Positions 52,182-64,000 of a stretch of 64,000 bases of DNA are shown one piece after another. The stretch lies in contig NZ_BMPE01000002.1 of the NCBI RefSeq assembly GCF_014647435.1, positions 372,001 to 436,000 on the forward strand. The letters are read 5' to 3'. The notes under the pieces were generated by a model that was not told the origin of the DNA, did not search any database, and saw only the letters and a program-made list of their open reading frames with translations. The position numbers and the translations under genes were made by a program. Every line of letters begins with the position of its first letter. The stretch's first letter is position 1. The stretch is from Deinococcus radiotolerans. Lineage in GTDB: Bacteria > Deinococcota > Deinococci > Deinococcales > Deinococcaceae.

Positions 52182-52817
52182 ATGATGCTGGCGTTCATCC
52201 TGCTGGGCGCGCTGGCGATCGTGGGCGGCGTGATCACCATTGCCGCAAAGAACGCGGTGCATGCGTCGCTGGGGCTGGTGGGGACGCTGCTGTGCGTGGC
52301 GGGCCTGTTCGCCACGTTGAACGCGTCGTTCCTGGCCGCGACCCAGGTGATCGTGTACGCGGGCGCGGTGATGGTGCTGTTCCTGTTCGTGATCATGCTC
52401 CTGAACGCGAACCAGCCGGTCACGGAACGCGACCCGGTGCCGTACGTGCGGGAACTCGCCGGGATCGGCGGGACGCTGCTGGCCGGGGCGTTCGTGGTGC
52501 TGGCCTTCACGTACAGGGACCCACGCCCGCTGGCCGAGGGGGCCGAGGCGCTGCGTGGCGGGTCCGCGCTGGTGATGGGGGAGACCCTCCTGACCCGCTT
52601 CCTGCTGCCCTTCGAGGCGGTGAGCATCCTGCTGCTCGTGGCGATCGTGGGCGCGGTGGCGCTCGTGCAGCGCCCGGCCGCGCAGCCGGACGGCGTGCCG
52701 GACGAGCTGGAGGAACCGGTGGGCGCGCCCCAGCAGGAGCGGCGGCAGGTGCCGCGCGGGGCCGCCCCGGCCCTGATGCAGACCCGCGGCGCCCAGGACG
52801 GGGAGGTGCGTGCCTGA
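52182..52817 (+). CDS. nuoJ: NADH-quinone oxidoreductase subunit J
   Basis: A 211-aa membrane subunit with five predicted helices. The core [20 protein letters not shown] block and the helix-3 region are typical of the family. GGAGA at 52171-52175 precedes the ATG. A hydrophilic C-terminal tail of about 45 residues ([18 protein letters not shown]) goes beyond the last helix. The stop overlaps the nuoK ATG by one base. Confidence 0.94.
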   Translation: MMLAFILLGALAIVGGVITIAAKNAVHASLGLVGTLLCVAGLFATLNASFLAATQVIVYAGAVMVLFLFVIMLLNANQPVTERDPVPYVRELAGIGGTLLAGAFVVLAFTYRDPRPLAEGAEALRGGSALVMGETLLTRFLLPFEAVSILLLVAIVGAVALVQRPAAQPDGVPDELEEPVGAPQQERRQVPRGAAPALMQTRGAQDGEVRA

Positions 52818-53119
52818 TGGTGCCCACCACCTCCTACCTGGCCCTGTCCGGGATTCTGTTCGCGCTGGGCATGATCGGCGTGCTGACCCGCCGCACGGCC
52901 ATCATGGTGTTCCTGTCGGTGGAGCTGATGCTGAACGCCGCGAACCTCGCGCTGGTGGCGTTCGCGCGGTCGTGGGGCGACCCGACCGGGCAGACGGCCG
53001 TGTTCATCGTGATGACGCTGGCCGCCGCCGAGGTGGCGATCGGGCTGGCGATCATCGTCGCGATCTTCCGTAAACGCGAGACCACGAACGTGGACGATCT
53101 CGCCGCGTTGAAAGGCTGA
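52817..53119 (+). CDS. nuoK: NADH-quinone oxidoreductase subunit K
   Basis: A 100-aa membrane subunit with three helices. The functional Glu residues are in [13 protein letters not shown] and [17 protein letters not shown] lies 9 nt before the ATG and the start overlaps the nuoJ stop (TGATG). Confidence 0.96.
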   Translation: MVPTTSYLALSGILFALGMIGVLTRRTAIMVFLSVELMLNAANLALVAFARSWGDPTGQTAVFIVMTLAAAEVAIGLAIIVAIFRKRETTNVDDLAALKG

Positions 53120-53129
53120 GTGGCAACCT

Positions 53130-55052
53130 GTGGATAGTCTTCCTGCTCTGTACCTGCTGCCCCTGTTGCCGCTGCTGGGCTTCACGGCCCTGATGGTGCT
53201 GCCGCGCCTGTTCCCCGGCAAGACGGGGGGCTGGCTGGCAACCGGGATGGTCGGCGCGGCGTTCGTCGTGGCCGTCATCCGCTACCTGAACCAGGGCGCG
53301 CCCGCCCATGAGGTGCTGTGGGCGTGGCTGCCGAACATGGCCCTGAACGCCAACCTGTCGGTGGGCTTCTGGCTCGACCAGCTCTCTGCGCTGATGGCGC
53401 TGATCATCACGGGCGTGGGCTTCCTGATTCACCTGTACTCGATCTCGTACATGGGGCACGACCCGAAGTTCACGCGCTTCTTCGCGTTCCTGAACTTCTT
53501 CGTAGCGATGATGCTGATCCTGGTGCTGGCCGACTCCTACCCACTGATGTTCGTTGGCTGGGAGGGCGTGGGCATGGCGTCGTACCTGCTGATCGGCTTC
53601 TGGTTCAACGGCCGCAACAGCGAAGCCAGTGACGCGCAGGTCCGCGCCGCCAGCGACGCCGAGGCCGTCAGCAACTCCAACGCGGCGCGCAAGGCGTTCA
53701 TCATGAACCGCATCGGGGACCTGGGCTTTATGCTGGGCATGTTCCTGCTGTTCAAGCTGTACGGCACCCTGTCGATCCCCGAACTGGCCGAGCGGGTCGA
53801 GGGCGCGCAGGTGGCGCAGGCGGGCATCGAACTCGCCTGTCTGTTCCTGCTCGTCGGCGCGGTCGGCAAGAGCGGCCAGCTGCCCCTGACGACCTGGCTG
53901 CCGGACGCCATGGCGGGCCCCACGCCCGTCTCCGCGCTGATCCACGCGGCGACCATGGTCACGGCCGGCGTGTACCTCGTGGCGCGCAGCCACTTCCTGT
54001 ACGACCTCGCCCCGAACGCCAGCCTGTGGGTCGCGTGGGTGGGCGGCCTGACCGCGCTGTACGGCGCGCTGTCCGCGCTGAACCAGTCGGACATCAAGAA
54101 GATCCTGGCGTACTCCACCGTGTCGCAGCTGGGCTACATGTTCCTCGCGGTGGGCCTGCACGCGTACTCGGCGGGCGTGTTCCACCTGCTGACGCACGCG
54201 TTCTTCAAGGCGCTGCTCTTCCTCGCGGCGGGCGCCGTGATCCACGCGCTGCACGAGGAGCAGGACGTGCGGAAGATGGGCGGCCTGCACAAATTCATGC
54301 CGTTCACGCACCTCGTGTCCGTGGCGGGCGTGCTGGCGATCGCCGGAATTCCCATCTGGAGCGGCTTCTTCAGCAAGGACGCGATCCTGGCCGCCGCGTA
54401 CGAGCAGAGCCTGCCCCTGTACCTGATCGGGCTGGGCGTGGCGCTGCTCACCGCGTTCTACATGGGCCGCTGGTACTTCCTGGTGTGGCGCGGCGCGTAC
54501 CGCGGTCACGGCCATCCGCACGAGGCGGATGCCCTCACGAAGATCCCGCTGGGCGTGCTGGCCGCGCTGGCGACCCTGGCCGGGTTCCTGAACATCCCCA
54601 CCTTCCTGGGTGGCGGACACGCCTTCGACACGTACCTGGGCCGGGCGATCCCGCTGCACGCACACGAGATTCCCGTCGCGACCGAGTGGCTGCTGACCGT
54701 CTTCGCCGTCCTCGCGGGCGTGATCGGGCTGGGCTGGGCGTTCCTGGGGCACCGCCGTAGCGCCCTGACGACCGGGCCGCTGGGTGAACTCAGCCGCAAC
54801 AGCCTGTACCTTGACGCGCTGTACGACAACGTCGTGTCCGCCCCCAGCCGCGCCATCGCGGGCGCACTGGACACCGTGGACCGCGGCACCGATGACGCCC
54901 TGAACGGCATCGCCCGCAACGCCAGCGGCCCCGGCGGGCTGTTCACGCTGTGGCAGAGCGGCTTCGTGCGCGCCTACGCGGTCAGCATGCTGCTCGGCAC
55001 GGCCGTCATCATCGGCTACTGGGCCCTCAAGACCATCGGGAGCGGCGCATGA
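53130..55052 (+). CDS. nuoL: NADH-quinone oxidoreductase subunit L
   Basis: A 640-aa antiporter-like subunit that pumps protons at the far end of the membrane arm, with about 16 helices. Blocks FVGWEGVGMASYLLIGFW, GKSGQLPLTTWLPDAMAGPTPVSALIHAATMV and STVSQLGYMFLAVG are conserved. The start is GTG at 53130 with only a weak ribosome-binding site, so it may rely on coupling to nuoK. The stop overlaps nuoM as ATGA. Confidence 0.96.
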   Translation: MDSLPALYLLPLLPLLGFTALMVLPRLFPGKTGGWLATGMVGAAFVVAVIRYLNQGAPAHEVLWAWLPNMALNANLSVGFWLDQLSALMALIITGVGFLIHLYSISYMGHDPKFTRFFAFLNFFVAMMLILVLADSYPLMFVGWEGVGMASYLLIGFWFNGRNSEASDAQVRAASDAEAVSNSNAARKAFIMNRIGDLGFMLGMFLLFKLYGTLSIPELAERVEGAQVAQAGIELACLFLLVGAVGKSGQLPLTTWLPDAMAGPTPVSALIHAATMVTAGVYLVARSHFLYDLAPNASLWVAWVGGLTALYGALSALNQSDIKKILAYSTVSQLGYMFLAVGLHAYSAGVFHLLTHAFFKALLFLAAGAVIHALHEEQDVRKMGGLHKFMPFTHLVSVAGVLAIAGIPIWSGFFSKDAILAAAYEQSLPLYLIGLGVALLTAFYMGRWYFLVWRGAYRGHGHPHEADALTKIPLGVLAALATLAGFLNIPTFLGGGHAFDTYLGRAIPLHAHEIPVATEWLLTVFAVLAGVIGLGWAFLGHRRSALTTGPLGELSRNSLYLDALYDNVVSAPSRAIAGALDTVDRGTDDALNGIARNASGPGGLFTLWQSGFVRAYAVSMLLGTAVIIGYWALKTIGSGA

Positions 55053-56494
55053 ACTCCTTCACCGACTGGCTCCCCACCCTCATGATCTTCCTGCCCCTTG
55101 CGGGCAGCCTGCTGCTGCTCGTCACGCCGAAAACCTTCCGGGACGAGGTCGCGGGCTTCATGGCCGCCCTGACGCTCGGCGCGGGCCTCGCCATCTGGCG
55201 TAGCGGCGGCTCGGAGCTGTTCCGCTGGGACTGGATTCCCCCGCTGGGCATCACGTACTCCGTGCAGCTGGGCGGCGTGAGCCTCGCCCTGGCGCTGGTC
55301 ACGGCGCTGATGTCGTTCATCGCGATCCTGTACGCCGCGCGCCGCATCCCCAACCCCGGGCCGATGCTCTCGCTGATCCTGGCGATGGAGACCGGCCTGA
55401 TCGGCATCTTCGCCGCGCAGGACCTGATGCTGTTCTACGTGTTCTTCGAGGACGCGCTGATCCCGGCCCTCCTGATGCTGGCGATGTACGGCAAGGATGG
55501 GCGCATGGCCGCCCTGGTGAAATTCGCGGCCTACACGCTGTTCGGCAGCCTGCTGATGCTGGTCAGCATCATCGGCGTGCGGTACCTGGGCGGCAGCCCC
55601 AGCTTCGCCATGACCGACCTGAAACAGCACCTCGTGACCGGCAGCGCGCAGACGTGGCTGTACCTGGGCTTCCTGACCGCCATGGCCGTCAAGCTGCCGC
55701 TGTGGCCGCTGCACGCGTGGCTGCCGGACTTCCACGAGCAGAACCACGACAGCGGCGTGCCGGACGTCATGGGCACCCTGTACAAGGTCGGCGGGTACGG
55801 CATCTTCACCTTCGCCATCCCGCTGTTCCCGGACGCCAGCCTGGACCTGCGCCCCCTCCTGATGGGCCTGGCCGCGTTCACCGCGCTGTACGCCGCGTGG
55901 ATCGCGTTCCGGCAGACGAACTGGAAACGCCTGCTCGCCTACGCGGGCCTCAGCCACATGGGCTTCGTGGCGCTGGGCGTGTTCTCCCTGAACGAGACAG
56001 CCGTGATCGGCGCGATGTACCTGCTTGCCTTCCAGAACCTCTACACCGGTGCGCTGTTCCTCTCGGTGGGGATGCTTCAGGAACGCATCGGCAGCCTGGA
56101 GACCCGCGTGGGCGGCGTCATGACCCAGGCGGGCGCTCTGAGTGGCCTGACCATGGCCCTGTGGTTCGCCAGCATCGCTGTGCCCGGACTGGCGGGCTTC
56201 ATCGGCGAGTTCAGCATCCTGCTCGGCGCGTATCAGGTCTCGCCCTGGCTGACCTTCATCGCGGGCATCACGACCATCGCCGCCGCCGCGTACGCCCTGA
56301 CCGCCTTCCAGCACACGTTCTGGCAGGCCCGCCCCGCCGGGGCTGTGCGCGTACGTGACCTCGTGCACACCGAATGGCTGATCCTGGCGGTCCCGCTGGG
56401 CCTGCTGGTGCTGTTCGGCGTGTACTCCACCCCAGCCCTGAACCTCATGCAGCCCGCCGTGCGCGCCGTCCTGAGCGCCCTGGGAGGCAACTGA
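55049..56494 (+). CDS. nuoM: NADH-quinone oxidoreductase subunit M
   Basis: A 481-aa antiporter-like proton-pumping subunit with about 14 helices. Blocks FYVFFEDALIPALLML (helix 5 Glu), KLPLWPLHAWLPDFHEQN and YAGLSHMGFVALG are conserved. The ATG overlaps the nuoL stop by 4 bases. Confidence 0.96.
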   Translation: MNSFTDWLPTLMIFLPLAGSLLLLVTPKTFRDEVAGFMAALTLGAGLAIWRSGGSELFRWDWIPPLGITYSVQLGGVSLALALVTALMSFIAILYAARRIPNPGPMLSLILAMETGLIGIFAAQDLMLFYVFFEDALIPALLMLAMYGKDGRMAALVKFAAYTLFGSLLMLVSIIGVRYLGGSPSFAMTDLKQHLVTGSAQTWLYLGFLTAMAVKLPLWPLHAWLPDFHEQNHDSGVPDVMGTLYKVGGYGIFTFAIPLFPDASLDLRPLLMGLAAFTALYAAWIAFRQTNWKRLLAYAGLSHMGFVALGVFSLNETAVIGAMYLLAFQNLYTGALFLSVGMLQERIGSLETRVGGVMTQAGALSGLTMALWFASIAVPGLAGFIGEFSILLGAYQVSPWLTFIAGITTIAAAAYALTAFQHTFWQARPAGAVRVRDLVHTEWLILAVPLGLLVLFGVYSTPALNLMQPAVRAVLSALGGN

Positions 56495-56495
56495 C

Positions 56496-57944
<1,449 letters not shown>

Positions 57945-57965
57945 GGCAGCCCATATCCTCTGAGC

Positions 57966-58007
57966 AGAAGAAGCCCGCCGTGCAGGACTGCGCGGCGGGC
58001 TTCTTCT
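57966..58007. terminator. Strong two-way terminator after nuoN
   Basis: AGAAGAAGCCCGCCG at 57966-57980 pairs perfectly over 15 bp with its complement at 57993-58007 across a 12-nt loop. AAGAAG and CTTCTTCT flank the GC core, giving a T-rich 3' side in both directions. It separates nuoN from the convergent CHASE2-GGDEF gene. Confidence 0.9.
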
Positions 58008-58031
58008 GGCCGGTCCGGGTGGCCTACCCCT

Positions 58032-59495
58032 CTAGCCCCGCTGTTCGCGCTGGTACTTCACGCGGTAACGGCTGCGGCTGGCCGCCTCGACCAGATCCGT
58101 GGGCGTGTGAACGTCGTCGCCCGTGCGGGCCGCCCCGACGCTGGCGCGCAGGGGCAGGTCACGGTACTGCAGCTGATCCAGGGAGTCCTGGACGCGCTGC
58201 GCGAGTTCCGCAATCTCCTGCGCGCTCGCCTGATCCAGCAGCACCGCGAACTCGTCCGGGCCCCAGCGGAAGAACAGGTCCCCGCGGCGCTTCTGCCTCA
58301 GGACGCGCCCGGACAGGTCACGCAGCAGCTCGTCACCGGCGTGCGCGCCGTACAGTTCATTCACCTTCCGGAAGCCGCTCAGGTCGACCAGCAGCAGCCC
58401 CAGCGGCCGGGCGTGCCGGGTCGCCCAGCGCTGCTCCAGGGCGCGTGTGAACGCCAGGCGGTTCCCGAACCCCGTGAGGGGATCACGCAGCGCGAGGCTG
58501 CGCAGGTTCCACCAGCGTTCCAGGGCGACCAGGGCCGTCCCGATGATCGCGGCCAGGGACAGGGTCACGCCGGGCAGCAGGACACTCAGCAGCCACAGCG
58601 GCGCGGCGGCCAGCAGGGCCACGGTGGCCAGCGCGAACCCCCACAGGCCCCGCGCGAAGACCGCTCCGACCGCCATCAGGATGCTTAGCAGCGCGGTCAG
58701 CCAGGTGGGCAGGACCGTGATGGGCGTGCTCAGGAGGCTGGAGACGGCGCGCACCTGCACCTCGGCGCCCATCACGGGCTGGCCGCTCACGTCCCGCACG
58801 GTCTGACCGCCCGCGCCGCTGGCGGTCAGACCGATCAGCACCACCCGGCCCTGAATGTCGCCGTAGCGGACGTTGCCGTTCACGACGTCCCGGAAGGGAA
58901 TGACCGGCAGGCGGTCCGGGTCGGGCGCGGCGTACCGCAGCGGGCGCGGCTGCGTGCTCAGGTCCACCCGGCGGCCCGCGGCGGCGGCCAGCTGCCACGC
59001 GAAGCTGGGCGTGAGCGTGCCGTCCGGGCCGGGGTACGCCGTCTGGTAACTGCGCACGACGCCGTCCGGGCTGACGTTCAGGGCGCTGATTCCGGTCGTG
59101 GCGCGCCGCCCAGGTGTCTGCGGCGGGGCTGCCTCGCCCGGCTGGGTGGCCAGCACGACGTTGGAGGCCTGCGCCGTGCCGTTCAGCGGCGCGCGGTCCG
59201 GCGTGGATGGGGGGAGCAGGTCCACGCCGATGGCCGCCGCGCCCGCCTGCTCCAGCGTGCCGAGCGCCTGACGGTACAGGTCCGGAGGCCAGCTGCTCAC
59301 GTTTCCGTAGTCCCGCAGGGACGCGTCATCAATGCCGACCAGCACGACCCGCCGGTCCGTCGCGGCGGGCAGGGCGCGGTTCAGAGCGTCCTGCAACCTG
59401 GGGTTCTGCGGCGCGGCGAGCGCGAGCAGCGCGGCGAGGCTGGCCGCGACCGGCGCGGTGATCAGGGCCAGCGAGCGTTCAGCGGAGCGTGCCAT
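58032..59495 (-). CDS. CHASE2 domain-containing GGDEF protein
   Basis: A 487-aa inner-membrane sensor. One N-terminal helix, an extracytoplasmic CHASE2 domain (about 35-255, VVLVGIDDASLRDYG, AIGVDLLPP, RVVLIGLTA), then three helices (about 260-335) and a cytoplasmic GGDEF domain. The active-site motif reads GPDEF (412-416, D414), not GGDEF, while the inhibitory site RRGD (403-406) is exactly 5 residues upstream. It may be a c-di-GMP synthase with an odd motif or a c-di-GMP-binding non-catalytic protein. Confidence 0.9.
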   Translation of the reverse strand: MARSAERSLALITAPVAASLAALLALAAPQNPRLQDALNRALPAATDRRVVLVGIDDASLRDYGNVSSWPPDLYRQALGTLEQAGAAAIGVDLLPPSTPDRAPLNGTAQASNVVLATQPGEAAPPQTPGRRATTGISALNVSPDGVVRSYQTAYPGPDGTLTPSFAWQLAAAAGRRVDLSTQPRPLRYAAPDPDRLPVIPFRDVVNGNVRYGDIQGRVVLIGLTASGAGGQTVRDVSGQPVMGAEVQVRAVSSLLSTPITVLPTWLTALLSILMAVGAVFARGLWGFALATVALLAAAPLWLLSVLLPGVTLSLAAIIGTALVALERWWNLRSLALRDPLTGFGNRLAFTRALEQRWATRHARPLGLLLVDLSGFRKVNELYGAHAGDELLRDLSGRVLRQKRRGDLFFRWGPDEFAVLLDQASAQEIAELAQRVQDSLDQLQYRDLPLRASVGAARTGDDVHTPTDLVEAASRSRYRVKYQREQRG

Positions 59496-59661
59496 GCGGG
59501 CCGCGTCCGTTCCTCGCGGCGCCCGGGCGGTCCGGGCTCACCGTGAGTCCGGAGTGGGGTGAAGCTGCGCGCCGCGTCATCGCTTCACAGTGTAAAAGGG
59601 AAATCTGACAGTTTTCCTCTGTCGTGCCCGGGCGCGCCGCCGCGGCGCATGTGGACCGCCC

Positions 59662-59667
59662 TATACT
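59662..59667 (+). promoter_or_regulatory. Leaderless -10 box of the ABC-F gene
   Basis: TATACT lies 7 nt before the GTG at 59675 and decides this start. Confidence 0.6.
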
Positions 59668-59674
59668 GCGGGGC

Positions 59675-61567
<1,893 letters not shown>

Positions 61568-61667
61568 CCCTGGCGGCTGTACTGGCGGGGGCACGGTCTC
61601 GCTTCTCTGGACAGAGGGTCATGCGTCTCACGCGTCCAGCCCTATCCTGAGTCCGGAAGTCAGGATT

Positions 61668-62177
61668 ATGACCAGCCCCCACCCCACCCCCCACGCGCCC
61701 GACGCCCTCACGCCCGATCCCGCGGCCGCCGCCCTGACCTGGGCCGCCGAGGCAGTCCTGGCCCACGCCCACCCCCGCGCCCCGCTGCGCCTGGACCGGG
61801 TCACGCTGGGCGGCGTCACGTACGCCTGCGCGCCCGACCCCGCCGCGCTGCGCCTGAACCGCGCGCTGGCCGAGGAGGTCGTCATGGTCGCCCTGGCCGC
61901 CGGGGAGGCCGCCGCACTGACCGGCACGCCCGCCCCCACCGCCGGCCGCGACGCCCGCCTGCTGCTCGACAGCGCCCTGACCGACCCGGACGAGCGCGAG
62001 ACCCTCGACGCGTACCTGAGCGTCCTGCGGGGCCGCGCCCGCGCGCGGCTGCGCCGCGCCTGGAGTGAGGTGCAGGTTGTCGCTGCTGGCCTGCGCGAAC
62101 ACGGTGAACTGGACGCCGCGCAGGTCGCGTGGCGCGTCGCCTGCGCCCAGGGCATCCGCGCCACACTGCTGAACTAA
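61668..62177 (+). CDS. Unknown Ala-rich soluble protein
   Basis: A 169-aa protein with an Ala/Pro-rich N-terminal 25 residues and an otherwise helical body (ALTWAAEAVLAHAHPRAPL, RLNRALAEEVVMVALAAGEA, RRAWSEVQVVAAGLREHGEL). No signal peptide, membrane helix or cysteine-rich motif other than two isolated Cys. A TATCCT box at 61643-61648 and AGGA next to the ATG support expression. I do not recognise the family; it may be specific to Deinococcus. Confidence 0.7.
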   Translation: MTSPHPTPHAPDALTPDPAAAALTWAAEAVLAHAHPRAPLRLDRVTLGGVTYACAPDPAALRLNRALAEEVVMVALAAGEAAALTGTPAPTAGRDARLLLDSALTDPDERETLDAYLSVLRGRARARLRRAWSEVQVVAAGLREHGELDAAQVAWRVACAQGIRATLLN

Positions 62178-62180
62178 ACC

Positions 62181-62230
62181 GTGAGCGCCACCTGAAGCGT
62201 GTGTCCGGTTCAGCCGCGGCGGCCGCTCAC
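62181..62230 (+). terminator. Branched hairpin after the unknown gene
   Basis: GTGAGCG at 62181-62187 pairs with CGCTCAC at 62224-62230 and encloses CTGAA/TTCAG, starting 3 bp after the stop. There is no T run. Confidence 0.4.
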
Positions 62231-62275
62231 TGAAAGCCCAGTGGCACCGGCTGCGGCGTGTGTTCTCCCCTAAGT

Positions 62276-62296
62276 GGAGTGGCACACTCCGGTTTT
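62276..62296 (+). terminator. Small hairpin with T run
   Basis: GGAGTG at 62276-62281 and CACTCC at 62285-62290 form a 6-bp stem with a 3-nt loop, followed by GGTTTT. It lies between the unknown gene and the DUF1540 gene and is a weak terminator candidate. Confidence 0.35.
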
Positions 62297-62375
62297 GAAG
62301 CCTCTCTTCACCTTGCAGCGTGCCTCACGGTCCAGGCCGCCCGGTCGGCGCAGGCTGAGCTTCACGGAGGTTCAC

Positions 62376-62561
62376 ATGGACAATGACAGCCAGAGCATGG
62401 TCAGCCGCTGCGACGCCACCACCTGCCGCTTCAATGACGACATGAACTGCACCGCCGGGCAGATTGAGGTCAGCCTGAGTGGCCAGACCGCGCACTGCCT
62501 CACCTTCGCGCCCACTGAGTCCATGAGCGACACCCAGAGCGTCAGCGCTGACAACCACTGA
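62376..62561 (+). CDS. DUF1540 domain-containing protein
   Basis: A 61-aa small protein with the DUF1540 Cys pattern CDATTCRFNDDMNCTAGQIEV and a final Cys in TAHCLTF, four cysteines that could bind a metal. The role of the family is unknown. A strong CGGAGG lies 5 nt before the ATG at 62376; the frame is open upstream to 62274 without such a site. A stable hairpin follows. Confidence 0.9.
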   Translation: MDNDSQSMVSRCDATTCRFNDDMNCTAGQIEVSLSGQTAHCLTFAPTESMSDTQSVSADNH

Positions 62562-62570
62562 ACCGCACGC

Positions 62571-62609
62571 GCAGGGGCGGCCTGTTCACGCCGAACAGTC
62601 CGCCTCTGC
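62571..62609. terminator. Long hairpin between convergent genes
   Basis: GCAGGGGCGG at 62571-62580 pairs with CCGCCTCTGC at 62600-62609 (one G-U pair), and CTGTTC/GAACAG (62082-62087 offset by 500, that is 62582-62587 with 62593-62598) extends the stem over a 5-nt loop. It separates the DUF1540 gene from the convergent phosphotransferase gene. Confidence 0.8.
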
Positions 62610-62674
62610 ACCTCTGTGAACTTGAACCGGAGCCCGCGCCTCTCGGTCCTGCCCGCCCGGAGGTCCCGCACCGG

Positions 62675-63532
62675 TCACGCCAGGGGCACCAGATCGCCCG
62701 GTGGCAGGCGGCGCAGGCAGTCGCGCGCGAAGGTCACGGCCCGCTCCAGCGCCTGAGCGTGCCGGACGCGGGCTGCCCGGTGCTGGGCCAGCAGCAGCCC
62801 GAAGGCCGCCACGTCTTCGCTCCGGACTTCGCCTGCCGCGGCGGTGACGTGCGCCGCTGCGGCCCAGCCGTGGAAGAACGCGGCGCTGGCCAGATCCCAC
62901 GCGAGCGGACCGCGCGCCGCGTCCCCGAAGTCCAGCAGCGCCAGCAGCCGCCCCCCACGCCACAGCAGCTGCCCACCATGCAGGTCCGTGTGCAGCGCCC
63001 CGACTGGACCGCGTACCGCCGCCCGGACCGCGTCCCGCTGCCCCTGAACAGGCCCGAGAAGTCCCGGGGCGGCCCGGATCAGCGCCTGATCAGCCAGAGC
63101 CGTCGGCCCCAGCGGCCACACGTCCGGCAGCCGTGAACGCACCCCGTCCTCCGGCGTGGCGGCCTCACCCCGCAGAGGTCCAGGCCGGTCCATCAGGCGC
63201 CCCCAGCCTGCACCGGGCAGGGCGTGCAGCGCGGCCAGCGCGCGGCCCAGGTCGGCCCACCCGGCTGGGGCCGGTGGGATGTCATCCCCGCGCAGGTGAG
63301 GCTCCAGCACCCAGGTCCGGCCATCCGGCGTGACGCCCTGACCCCGCACCGGCGCGGCCGGACTCCCCAGGGCCCGCTGTACCTCGGCCTGCATGATCAG
63401 CCGCGCCTCACCGCTGAGCGCGGCGCGCAGCACCCGCAGCCCGTCCGTGAAGACCACGCAGGTCGCGCCGCGCGCCAGGAACCGCGCCCCCGGCCCCAGC
63501 ACCTCCCGCGCCACGTTCAGGTCAGCGCTCAC
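62675..63532 (-). CDS. Phosphotransferase (APH-like)
   Basis: A 285-aa small-molecule kinase-like protein. The catalytic loop is LHTDLHGGQLLW and the metal site is LLDFGDAARG; the N-terminal lobe is short (ARFLARGATCVVFTDGLRVLR). I took the GTG at 63532, which overlaps the uridine kinase-like gene by 11 bases, so the two are probably co-translated. The substrate is unknown, but the pairing with a nucleoside-kinase-type gene hints at a sugar or nucleoside. Confidence 0.85.
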   Translation of the reverse strand: MSADLNVAREVLGPGARFLARGATCVVFTDGLRVLRAALSGEARLIMQAEVQRALGSPAAPVRGQGVTPDGRTWVLEPHLRGDDIPPAPAGWADLGRALAALHALPGAGWGRLMDRPGPLRGEAATPEDGVRSRLPDVWPLGPTALADQALIRAAPGLLGPVQGQRDAVRAAVRGPVGALHTDLHGGQLLWRGGRLLALLDFGDAARGPLAWDLASAAFFHGWAAAAHVTAAAGEVRSEDVAAFGLLLAQHRAARVRHAQALERAVTFARDCLRRLPPGDLVPLA

Positions 63533-64000
63533 GGGCCGCCACCACCCGGGGGGCCAGGAGGTCCGCATAGTCCAATACCACGCCCGCCTGGGCCTCCGGG
63601 GTCGCCTCGCGGAAGTACAGGCGGTTCCCTTCCACGTACCGGTGGTTGCTGTCCGCTGCGGGGTCAGGGGACCCGAAGCCCGGACCGCGCGCCGCGCCCC
63701 TCGGCACCGACACCCCGAACGGCACCCGCAGGAACACCGAGTCATGCCACCAACCGCGCAGTTCGGGGCGGTGCAGGAATAGGCCGTCCACGATCAGGAC
63801 GCTGCCCGGCGTGGCCTCCTGTGCGGGCGCCGTCACGGGTTCATCGCGGGTCACGTCGAACACCTGCGCGCGGTACCGCTTGTGCCCGCCCGGCGAGAGG
63901 GGAGCGAGCACCTCGCGCTCCAGCGCCGCCAGATCGTACGAATCGCGGTAGAAACCCTCTGGCGACGTGCGCCCCCGCGCGTACCGGGCCGCGCGGGGCT
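63522..64000 (-). CDS. Uridine kinase-like P-loop protein, 5' end outside the window
   Basis: Only the C-terminal 158 residues are present; the frame is open to the window edge (ending in PEGFYRDSYDLAALEREVLAPL when read from the edge). Blocks DGLFLHRPELRGWWHDSVFLRVP and FREATPEAQAGVVLDYADLLAP resemble the uridine kinase/phosphoribulokinase branch common in actinobacteria and Deinococcus. The P-loop should be within the missing part. The stop overlaps the phosphotransferase start. Confidence 0.82.
   Translation of the reverse strand, partial: PRAARYARGRTSPEGFYRDSYDLAALEREVLAPLSPGGHKRYRAQVFDVTRDEPVTAPAQEATPGSVLIVDGLFLHRPELRGWWHDSVFLRVPFGVSVPRGAARGPGFGSPDPAADSNHRYVEGNRLYFREATPEAQAGVVLDYADLLAPRVVAARER

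Overview
The window is chromosomal DNA from a Deinococcus species. It is very GC-rich with dense, tightly packed genes. The protein set fits this genus: an amylosucrase that reads like the D. geothermalis enzyme, a quinate 5-dehydrogenase-type protein, a 14-gene nuo operon and two tandem TrkH/KtrB proteins. At least twenty genes carry a TANNNT-type -10 box 6-8 nt before the start codon, which is the leaderless-mRNA layout reported for Deinococcus. No rRNA, tRNA, CRISPR array, phage or intact insertion sequence was seen.

Layout. 1-9 kb: amylosucrase (5' end outside the window), a PAS histidine kinase divergent from a response regulator, a PiT phosphate transporter with its DUF47 partner, and a large lipoprotein alpha-amylase behind a LacI-type palindrome. 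9-19 kb: two K+ transporter subunits, a THUMP-type RNA methyltransferase, a Gfo/Idh oxidoreductase, quinate 5-dehydrogenase, a phosphotransferase, xpt, a cyclophilin, a Na+/H+ antiporter and rpoZ. 19-35 kb: gnd, a family-10-like glycosidase, a flavin reductase, a metallophosphoesterase, a DUF5984-like gene, a PBP4-type carboxypeptidase, rdgB, sufE divergent from a rhodanese, a secreted alpha/beta hydrolase, an Ada-AlkA fusion, an ICL/PEP-mutase family enzyme, and a padR / small membrane protein / lepB operon. 35-42 kb: a very structured 264-bp intergenic region, a photolyase-like flavoprotein with swapped domain order, DinB, a Cys/His hydrolase candidate, Nudix, YigZ/IMPACT and a SARP-like NTPase regulator whose last third has much lower GC. 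43-58 kb: nuoABCDEFGHIJKLMN, all 14 subunits of respiratory complex I. 58-64 kb: a CHASE2-GGDEF protein, an ABC-F ATPase, small orphan genes, a DUF1540 protein, a second phosphotransferase and the 3' part of a uridine kinase-like gene.

The most unusual material is at 35.2-36.9 kb and 41.4-43.1 kb. The first holds a PadR-type operator, a hairpin with a loop-to-flank pseudoknot, a 36-bp perfect palindrome and a photolyase homologue with the FAD domain first. The second is a GC-poor segment that starts inside a regulator gene and ends at nuoA, whose ribosome-binding site points to an ATC start codon. Other points are heptad repeats at two gene ends, a PHO-box-like repeat before the phosphate transporter, and a signal peptidase in a PadR operon.
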